This document shows positions 58,207 to 64,000 of a DNA stretch of 64,000 nucleotides, piece by piece. The notes under the pieces were generated by a model. The model was not told the DNA's origin and did not search any database. It worked only from the letters and a program-made list of their open reading frames with translations. Source of the DNA: Actinobacteria bacterium OV450 (lineage in GTDB: Bacteria; Actinomycetota; Actinomycetes; Streptomycetales; Streptomycetaceae); the NCBI GenBank assembly GCA_001298555.1, contig LJCW01000175.1:119849-183848 (forward strand). The letters are read 5' to 3'. Position numbers and translations under genes: made by a program. Within the stretch, counting starts at the first letter, position 1. Each line of letters opens with the position of its first letter.

Positions 58207-60423
58207 CTACGCCGTGCCCCGGGCTGGTTCCGGGTTCCGGGCGGGGTCGTGCCGGTGGGCGCCCGGGGTGGGGCGCGGGTGGGTGGGGCGGGGGGGGGTC
58301 GGCCACCACAGGCTCCGGCCCAGGAGGGCCGCGACGGCGGGGACCAGCACCAGCGACAGCACCAGCGCCGAGAGCAGGATGCCGAGCGTCATCGCGAAGG
58401 CGACCTGCTCGGTGCCCGGGGTCGTCGCGAGGGTGGCGAAGGAACCCGCCAGGATCAGACCGGCCGTCGCGATGGCCGGCGCCGTGTGCCGCAGCGCGCG
58501 GGCCACGGCGGCGCGGGCCGGGCCCGGGCGGCGCATCTCCTCCCGGATCCGGTCGGTGATCAGGATGTTGTAGTCGGTGCCCAGGGCCACGACGAACAGG
58601 AACAGCACCAGCGGGAGGGTGAAGCTGACGCCCGGCCGGCCGAGGCCGTGCTGGAAGAGGAGGGTGGCGGCGCCGAGGGTGGCGGCGAAGCCGAGTCCGA
58701 CGGACAGCATCAGCACCACAGGGGCGAGCAGGCTGCGCAGGAGCAGCAGCAGGATCAGCGCGATCAGCGCGGCCGCGACCGGGAAGACGATGGTCAGGTC
58801 GTGGTCGACGGCGGCGGCGATGTCGGCGAAGACCGCGGCGGTTCCACCCACATGGGCCGTCGTCCCGGCGGGCGCGTGGGCGGCCACCGCGGCCCGGATC
58901 GGTCCGGAGGCCAGGTCGCGGGCCTGCTGGCTCTGCGGGTCCGCGGTCGGGTAGACGTCGATGCGGGCGGCCCGGTGGTCGGCGTTCAGCACGGTCTGCC
59001 CCACCTGCCCCACGCCCGCGACCTGGGTGAGTGCATGGGAGAGGCCGCCCAGCCGGTCGGCGAGGAGGGTGCCCCCGTCGTTCGCGGTGACGAAGACGCT
59101 CGTCGGGTCGGACACACCGGCCGGCAGGGCGCGGGAGACCTCGGCGGCGGTGGCCGCCGCCGGGGTACGGGCTCCGGAGTCGCCCTGCCCGTAGTCCATG
59201 TGGATGCCGAGCATCCCGGCGGCCAGTGCGGCGAGGAGGGCGACGGAGGCCGTCAGCATCATCAGCGGGCGTCGCGCGACCAGCGCGCCGAAGCGGGCGG
59301 ACCGGCCCTCGGGCGGCTCGCGGCGCAGGGCCCGGGAGGGCCAGAACATTTTGCGACCGGCGGCCGCGAGCAGCGCCGGCATCAGGGTCAGGCTGCCGAC
59401 CAGCATCACCAGTACGGCGACGGCGATGGCGGGGCCCAGCGAGCGGAACTGCCCGAAGGTCGCCACGCCCAGCGTCGCGAACGCGGCCACGATGGTCAGC
59501 GCCGCGGAGGTGATCGCGGTGCCCACCCGGGCGGAGACCTGTGCGGCCGCCTCGCGCGCGGACTGCCCGGGCCGGGCCCGCAGTTGCTCGCGGAAGCGGA
59601 ACATCAGGAACAGCAGGTAGTCGATGCCGATGCCGAGCAGGACCGGATTGATCAGCCCCGGGGTGCTCGCGTCGAGCTTGAGTCCGGTGAGCATGGCGGC
59701 GCCCGCGACGGCCGTTCCCGCCACGCCGATGATCATGGCGGACGCGAGCAGCGGCAGCACGGCCGCCAGCACGCTGCGGAAAACCAGCACGTTGAGCAGC
59801 ACGATCAGCACCGTGACGAGGATGCCGCCGGCCTTCGTGGCGGTCTCGTGGGCGTCGGCGGTGTCGACGCTGCCCGCGAGGCCCCCGGTGAAGCCCGTAC
59901 GCATCCCCGCCTCGGCGAACTGCGTCCGGGCGGAGTCACGGAAGGCCCGGTACACGCCCTGGACGCCCTCGTCCGCGGGATTGCCGAGCAGCGCGACGGT
60001 GAGCAGTTCGAAGCTCCGGTCGGGCGCCGTCATCGCCGGGGCGATCCGGGGCGTCTGGGAGCGGTCGGGGACCATGAACCCCGGCCTGTCGTCCTTCCTC
60101 GGCATGACCACCCGGCGCTGGGCCAGCTTCGCCGCCTCGGCCTCGATCCGCTTCCGGTCGGCGTCGGCGAGGCGCTCGCCGTCGGCCCGGGCCACGAGCA
60201 GCGTCACGGTGGTCGCGTCGGGATCGGCCCCGAACTGCTCCTGGGCGATGTGCAGCGCGGCGGCCGAGTCGTAACCGCGGGGCAGGAACTCCCCGGTCTG
60301 GTTCTGGGTGACGCGGGCGAGCAGGAGCGGGGCGAGGGCGCTCAGTGCGAGACCGAGCACCATCCAGAGGGTGATGACCTTCCAGGGGTGTCTGGTGGAG
60401 TATCCGGTCAGGGCGCGGATCAC
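58207..60423 (-). CDS. MMPL family (RND-type) transporter
   Basis: A 738-residue membrane protein with two repeats, each one helix, a large extracellular loop and five helices. Diagnostic strings are VLLGIGIDYLLFLMFRFREQL (the GxxxDY motif of MMPL proteins, near 270) and LFLFVVALGTDYNILITDRI in the second half. These transporters export lipids or hydrophobic compounds using the proton gradient. GTG 60423 has GGAGGA at good spacing. It is a stand-alone gene, leftward, near a MITE and a divergent two-component system that could control it. Confidence 0.92.
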   Translation of the reverse strand: MIRALTGYSTRHPWKVITLWMVLGLALSALAPLLLARVTQNQTGEFLPRGYDSAAALHIAQEQFGADPDATTVTLLVARADGERLADADRKRIEAEAAKLAQRRVVMPRKDDRPGFMVPDRSQTPRIAPAMTAPDRSFELLTVALLGNPADEGVQGVYRAFRDSARTQFAEAGMRTGFTGGLAGSVDTADAHETATKAGGILVTVLIVLLNVLVFRSVLAAVLPLLASAMIIGVAGTAVAGAAMLTGLKLDASTPGLINPVLLGIGIDYLLFLMFRFREQLRARPGQSAREAAAQVSARVGTAITSAALTIVAAFATLGVATFGQFRSLGPAIAVAVLVMLVGSLTLMPALLAAAGRKMFWPSRALRREPPEGRSARFGALVARRPLMMLTASVALLAALAAGMLGIHMDYGQGDSGARTPAAATAAEVSRALPAGVSDPTSVFVTANDGGTLLADRLGGLSHALTQVAGVGQVGQTVLNADHRAARIDVYPTADPQSQQARDLASGPIRAAVAAHAPAGTTAHVGGTAAVFADIAAAVDHDLTIVFPVAAALIALILLLLLRSLLAPVVLMLSVGLGFAATLGAATLLFQHGLGRPGVSFTLPLVLFLFVVALGTDYNILITDRIREEMRRPGPARAAVARALRHTAPAIATAGLILAGSFATLATTPGTEQVAFAMTLGILLSALVLSLVLVPAVAALLGRSLWWPTPPRPTHPRPTPGAHRHDPARNPEPARGTA

Positions 60424-60593
60424 GATGGGTCCTCCGGCGGACGCGTTGGAGTGCAGGATGCGGATGACTGCCGGGGGGGCTCCCGGCCGGTGTCCAGACC
60501 ATCAGCCCGGGGTGCGGTCGGGCGTCGGGGCAGCGGATGATCCGCACCGGGGCCCTGGGTCCCGGACCGGGCGGCGACCGGGACCCTGGTCCT

Positions 60594-60767
60594 AGGCCCT
60601 GTCGTCAAACTGCCGTCGTCGCCCGGAGGGCGGCCCCGCGGCGTCTGGTGCGTGCTCTCGGCGTGCCGGGCGGAAGACCGCGTACTGGACGTACTTGGCT
60701 TTCGCCCGGTGCGGCGAGAGCGCGTGCCAGGCGTCGCGGGGCAGACGGCAGTTTGACGACAGGGCCT
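60594..60767. mobile_element. MITE-like element with perfect 24-bp terminal repeats
   Basis: AGGCCCTGTCGTCAAACTGC plus four more bases (60594-60617) is an exact inverted repeat of 60744-60767; the total length is 174 bp. There is no ORF. The termini resemble those of Streptomyces IS5-type elements that I recall. GGTCC flanks both ends, but the target duplication is uncertain. Confidence 0.8.
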
Positions 60768-60859
60768 GGTCCCGGCTGCGGTCCTGGTCACGCGGGTGTT
60801 GTGCAACCCTGTGCGGGTGGGGCCGGGAGCAGGCCGGATGCAGGGAACAGGGAACAGAC

Positions 60860-62215
60860 ATGCCCAGAAGCCGAGATCTCGGGCCCGGCGATGCCGGGGA
60901 GCTGCCTGACGCCGACGGTGAAGTCGGCGGCACCGGCGGCGGCTACGGCAGCGGCAGCGGCAGCGGCAAGGGCGGCGGCGGCCGCTACGGCGACGGCGAC
61001 ACCGCCGGGCCTTCGTGGACGCGCAACGACGCACTCGTCGCCGGCGGCGCGTGCGCGTTGAACCTGCTCAGCTACGTGTTCTTCAACGACCCCACCGGAC
61101 AGGGACAGGGACACGGACAGGGAGGGGAACAGGTCCAACACGTCGTGAGCGTGTTCGGGTTCCTGCTCGTCGCGCTGGGGGCCGTGCCGCTGCTCGCCCG
61201 GCGCACCCACCCCGTCGCGGTGCTCGCCGCCGTGCTGGCGCTCGACGGGACGGCCAGCCTGACCGTGCCGCTGTCCACCCACTTCGGTGCCGTGCTGATC
61301 GTCGCCCTGTACGCGGTCGCGCGCGCCCGCCCCGGCCGAGTCACAGCGGTCGCCGCCATGGCAACGGTGTCGGTGACGCTGCTGAGCCAGAGCCACGGCC
61401 GGCTCCCGTCCTGGCAGGCCGCCGTTTCCGCACCGACCGCCACCTTGGTCATCATTGGCACCGCCCTGGTGGTCAACCGCTGGCAGCACGAGGTCGCGGC
61501 CAACCGCAGGCTCCTCGCCGACCGCGCCGTGGCCGACGAACGCCGCCGCATCGCACGGGAACTGCACGACATCGTGGCCCACCACATCACCACCATGCAG
61601 CTCATGGCCGGCGGCGCCCGGGCCAACATCGGCGATCCGGAAGTGGTCCGCGACGCCCTGGTCACCCTGGAGTCCTCGGGGCGCCTGGCACTGCGCGAGA
61701 TGCGCCAGCTGCTCGACGTACTGCGGGCCGGTGACGAGCCGGAGGCCGAGCTCTCGCAGCCCCAGCCCGGCGCCGGCGACCTCGACCGCCTGGTCGCCGA
61801 ATCGCGGCTCGCCGGACTGCCCACCGAGTTCGGCGTCCACGGGGAGCAGCGCCCGCTGCCGCCGACCGTCGGCCTCACGGTGTTCCGGATCGTCCAGGAA
61901 GCCCTGACCAACGCCCGCAAGTACGCGGGGCCCGCCGGGGCGTCCGTACGGCTGACGTACCGGCAGGACCGGGTCACGGTGGAGGTGCGGGACGTCGGCG
62001 GGGGCGGCGGGGGCACGGCAGTCCACGACGCGGCGCCGTCGGTGGGCCCGGGCGGCTACGGCCTGATCGGCATGCGCGAACGCGTGGCGCTGCACGGGGG
62101 CACCCTCACCACGGGCCCGCAGGCCGACGGGGGCTTCGCCGTGGTGGCCGAGCTGCCGCTGGGTTCGGACGAGGCGGCCGAGGCGGCCGTCCAGCACGAA
62201 GGGGCACGGCGATGA
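60860..62215 (+). CDS. Two-component sensor histidine kinase
   Basis: A 451-residue HisKA_3-type kinase. The first 45 residues are a Gly/Ser repeat (GGGYGSGSGSGKGGGG). Four to five membrane helices follow (ALVAGGACALNLLSYVFF; VVSVFGFLLVALGAVPLLA; HPVAVLAAVLALDG and others). The phosphoacceptor helix is RRRIARELHDIVAHHITTMQL (His near 237), with ATPase motifs NARKYAG and GGYGLIGMRERV. ATG 60860; the response regulator begins at its stop (ATGA). Signal unknown. Confidence 0.92.
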   Translation: MPRSRDLGPGDAGELPDADGEVGGTGGGYGSGSGSGKGGGGRYGDGDTAGPSWTRNDALVAGGACALNLLSYVFFNDPTGQGQGHGQGGEQVQHVVSVFGFLLVALGAVPLLARRTHPVAVLAAVLALDGTASLTVPLSTHFGAVLIVALYAVARARPGRVTAVAAMATVSVTLLSQSHGRLPSWQAAVSAPTATLVIIGTALVVNRWQHEVAANRRLLADRAVADERRRIARELHDIVAHHITTMQLMAGGARANIGDPEVVRDALVTLESSGRLALREMRQLLDVLRAGDEPEAELSQPQPGAGDLDRLVAESRLAGLPTEFGVHGEQRPLPPTVGLTVFRIVQEALTNARKYAGPAGASVRLTYRQDRVTVEVRDVGGGGGGTAVHDAAPSVGPGGYGLIGMRERVALHGGTLTTGPQADGGFAVVAELPLGSDEAAEAAVQHEGARR

Positions 62216-63009
62216 CCGAAAACGGAACGCCAACGGCAACGGGACCGGGGCCGGAGACGGGAACGGGAACGGCAAGGGGAGCGGGAGCCGGGAGCGGGCC
62301 GTCCGCGCCCACGGCCCGGATCAGGGTCCTGATCGCGGACGACCAGCCGCTGGTGCGGCGCGGACTGTCGCTGATCCTGTCCCCCGAACCCTCCTTCGAG
62401 GTGGTCGGCGAGGCCGAGAACGGCGCGCAGGCCGTCAACCTCGCCCGTCAGCTGCACCCCGACGTGGTGGTGATGGACATCCGGATGCCCGTCCTCGACG
62501 GGGTCGGTGCGACCGCGGAGCTCGCCGCCACCGTGCCCGGCTGCCGGGTCCTGGCCCTCAGCACGTTCGACCTCGACGAGTACGTCGTGGGCGCGCTGCG
62601 CGCCGGCGCCTCCGGGTTCCTGCCCAAGGACAGCTCCCCGGAGGACCTGAGCGCGGCGATCCGTACGGTCCACGCCGGCGAGGCCGCGGTCGCACCGCGC
62701 CTGCTCACCCGGCTGATCTCCACGTACGTACGGGCATCCCGCGATCCGCGGCCGAACCCGACGAGGGAGACGGGGACGGGTGAACTCACGCCCCGCGAGG
62801 TCGAGGTGTGGCGCCTGATGGCCACCGGCCACGACAACGCCGGCATCTCCGGCGCCCTGGACATCAGCCTGTCCACGGTCAAGAACCACATCACGAGCAT
62901 CTTCGACAAGCTGGCCGTCCGGGACCGCGCCCAGGCGGTCATCGCGGCGTACGAATCGGGCCTGGTCACCGCGGGCGGGACGACACCCCCCGCCGGGCCC
63001 ACCGGATAG
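62212..63009 (+). CDS. LuxR-family (NarL-type) response regulator
   Basis: A 265-residue regulator, longer than usual because of a ~33-residue Thr/Gly/Pro/Ala repeat at the N-terminus. Receiver: IRVLIADDQPLVRRGLSLIL, phosphoacceptor in VVVMDIRMPVLDG (Asp near 88), lysine in GFLPKDSSPEDL. C-terminal helix-turn-helix: LTPREVEVWRLMATGHDNAG...LSTVKNHITSIFDKLAVRDR. An internal start after the repeat is possible, but the ATGA overlap with the kinase favours 62212. Likely target: the nearby MMPL transporter, by position only. Confidence 0.93.
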   Translation: MTENGTPTATGPGPETGTGTARGAGAGSGPSAPTARIRVLIADDQPLVRRGLSLILSPEPSFEVVGEAENGAQAVNLARQLHPDVVVMDIRMPVLDGVGATAELAATVPGCRVLALSTFDLDEYVVGALRAGASGFLPKDSSPEDLSAAIRTVHAGEAAVAPRLLTRLISTYVRASRDPRPNPTRETGTGELTPREVEVWRLMATGHDNAGISGALDISLSTVKNHITSIFDKLAVRDRAQAVIAAYESGLVTAGGTTPPAGPTG

Positions 63010-63087
63010 CGGGCGGCGCAGCCGGACTCGTTCCGGGCGGTGTGCTCCGGCTCGCGCCATAAATCGAACACGTGCTTGAATTGGTGC

Positions 63088-63336
63088 ATGCAGTGCACCT
63101 CCCCCGCCTCCTTCCCCGACGACCTGGTCGGGCTCCAGGCCGACTGGCTCCGTACGTACCGGGAACTGGCCCGGTTGTCCGCGTCGGCGGGCCATACCGG
63201 GCTCCGGCGCAGGCTGATCGGCCTGTCGTGCGCGATCGCCGTCCATCCGTACTGGTCGCGTCCGGTACGTGCGGCGGGTGGCCCCGCCGAGCTGCGCCGC
63301 GCGGCGCGGTCCCGAGCATGGGCGAGGGTGGCATGA
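63088..63336 (+). CDS. Conserved small hypothetical protein
   Basis: An 82-residue cytoplasmic protein reading MQCTSPASFPDDLVGLQADW and later GLRRRLIGLSCAIAVHPYWS. The SFPxDLVxLQ...TYRELA...LRRRLxxLS...HPYW pattern is one I associate with uncharacterised Streptomyces proteins that sit before the next gene's family. Function unknown. The stop overlaps the start of the following ORF (ATGA), so the two are translated together. Confidence 0.65.
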   Translation: MQCTSPASFPDDLVGLQADWLRTYRELARLSASAGHTGLRRRLIGLSCAIAVHPYWSRPVRAAGGPAELRRAARSRAWARVA

Positions 63337-63599
63337 CCAGCGCCTGCCCCGGCAACGACCGGGGCCACGACGCGCCGGGCCCTGCCGCCCGACTGGTCGT
63401 CCATCCCCCGGACCACCGCGGCTGGCGGCGGGTGCGGTACGACGGGCAGAGCCTGGGCACCGCGTACCGGATCAGCGACATAGCCGTCTTCCTCGCCGCC
63501 ACGGGAATGGAGGACGCGGAGGACTTCGACCTGACGGACCCGGCCCACGTCGACTGGCGCGGCGGCGGCCCCGACTGCTGGACGCCACCGGCGCTGTAA
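63333..63599 (+). CDS. Conserved small hypothetical protein, partner of the preceding gene
   Basis: An 88-residue protein: ARLVVHPPDHRGWRRVRYDG, GTAYRISDIAVFLAATGMED, DLTDPAHVDWRGGGPDCW. The HPPDxRGWRRVRxDG...DPAxxxWxGGGPDxW pattern is a common Streptomyces protein of unknown function. ATG 63333 overlaps the previous stop and has GAGGGTGG upstream. Together they look like a two-component small-protein module; no toxin-antitoxin evidence is seen. Confidence 0.7.
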   Translation: MTSACPGNDRGHDAPGPAARLVVHPPDHRGWRRVRYDGQSLGTAYRISDIAVFLAATGMEDAEDFDLTDPAHVDWRGGGPDCWTPPAL

Positions 63600-63622
63600 G
63601 CGGAAGCGGAAGCGGAAGGGAC

Positions 63623-63930
63623 ATGGACGTGCAGGGGCGTGGTTACCGGTACGTGGGGCCGGCCGACCTGTTGGCGCTCGTCCGGCCGGGTGGCGGGGCC
63701 GGAGCATCCGCTCGGCAGCGGACCTCGACGCCTGGGCCCGGAACCTGACACCGCAGGAGTCGGCCGAGCCCTTCACGTTCGTCGTCGACGCCACGGGCGT
63801 ACTGCGCCTGGCACCGCGTCGGAGCGAGCACGTCGTCTGCGCGGGTGGGGAAACGGTCCTGAGCGCCGGGGAAATGACACTCCGTCTGCGTCTTCTGCGA
63901 CGGGGCGCTGCCACGTGGATGAGGACGGGG
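63623..63930 (+). pseudogene. Frameshifted conserved Streptomyces gene
   Basis: ATG 63623 begins MDVQGRGYRYVGPADLLALV, and a different forward frame from about 63712 continues SAADLDAWARNLTPQESAEP, then FTFVVDATGVLRLAPRRSEH and VLSAGEMTLRL. Intact relatives have these pieces in one frame (YVGPADL...PFTFVVD...LAPRRSEHVxCAGGxxVLSAGE). The expected C-terminus is also missing; it runs into a GGGGGC repeat. I infer a frameshift near 63700 plus a 3' deletion. Confidence 0.65.
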
Positions 63931-63943
63931 GCGGGGGCGGGGG

Positions 63944-64000
63944 CGGGCCGGGGTCGAACAGCGACAGCTCGCCGATCAGCTCGCCGGGGCCGAGGACGGC
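63944..64000 (-). pseudogene. Cyclic-nucleotide-binding (Crp/Fnr-type) regulator fragment
   Basis: Reading leftward from the window end gives AVLGPGELIGELSLFDPGP, the phosphate-binding cassette of Crp/Fnr regulators. The reading then runs into a proline repeat from the GGGGGC tract (63924-63953) instead of the expected next strand, so the gene is cut off at this point. The rest lies beyond the window, and an intact N-terminal part may exist there. Confidence 0.55.

Noticed and set aside
63088..63599. A toxin-antitoxin pair, suggested by two small overlapping ORFs
   Set aside because: Neither protein shows features of known toxins or antitoxins; both resemble conserved Streptomyces hypothetical proteins.

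Overview
This is a high-GC actinobacterial chromosome segment, almost certainly Streptomyces. It shows strong third-position G/C bias, many GTG/TTG starts, long antisense shadow frames, and actinobacterial families such as SARP/AfsR-like regulators, F420-type LLM oxidoreductases, ECF42 sigma factors with DGPF partners and TipAS-type MerR. There are no rRNA or tRNA genes, no CRISPR array and no ribosomal or other core operon. The mixture of small regulator-plus-enzyme modules, resistance genes, mobile elements and decayed genes suggests an accessory region or chromosome arm.

Layout. 0-7 kb: an MFS fragment, a VOC protein, an ArsR-like regulator divergent from an SDR-MFS pair, then an epimerase-like reductase, an aldo/keto reductase and a methyltransferase. 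7.27-9.09 kb: a complete IS200/IS605 element (tnpA plus tnpB with predicted omega-RNA) inserted directly in front of a nucleotidyltransferase gene. 9.8-17 kb: small secreted proteins, GNAT, hydrolase, MFS with a strong operator and a LysR remnant, hemerythrin, LLM oxidoreductase, I36-like protein. 17.2-20.8 kb: a 1,200-residue SARP/ATPase regulator. 20.8-22.1 kb: a membrane-protein pseudogene, a large palindrome, a helically phased GGGAC array and a secreted peptidoglycan-binding protein. 22-33.7 kb: one-regulator/one-target modules (TetR/hydrolase, HxlR/EthD-PhzF, AraC/SDR, TetR/DUF4345), a stand-alone hemC paralogue, a MITE and an ECF42 sigma factor with its DGPF protein nearby. 33.8-38.4 kb: a CPBP protease - histidine kinase - response regulator operon and a DHA2 exporter. 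38.6-44.1 kb: a PHBH-like monooxygenase, an O-methyltransferase fused to an unrecognised domain, a TipAS-like MerR and a glycosyltransferase.

44.2-47.6 kb: a TetR repressor, a candidate leader peptide, an ABC-F ribosome-protection ATPase and a virginiamycin B lyase. Together these could act against both streptogramin components, and possibly other 50S-targeting drugs. 53.9-57.9 kb: a rifamycin-response region with a Rox-type rifampicin monooxygenase, a rifamycin-associated element (RAE) and a HelR-type RNA-polymerase-protecting helicase-like protein. 58-64 kb: an MMPL transporter, a second MITE, a second two-component system, a conserved two-gene pair and a junction of two broken genes.

Two themes recur. 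First, at least two self-resistance or xenoresistance modules have visible regulatory elements. Second, coding and intergenic minisatellites repeatedly sit in protein tails, linkers or N-termini. The best candidates for something undescribed are the leader-peptide/ABC-F/Vgb operon, the phased GGGAC array with the neighbouring palindrome, the methyltransferase fusion, and the truncated DGPF gene coupled to the ECF42 sigma factor. All calls come from reading sequence and recalled family knowledge; no database search was possible.
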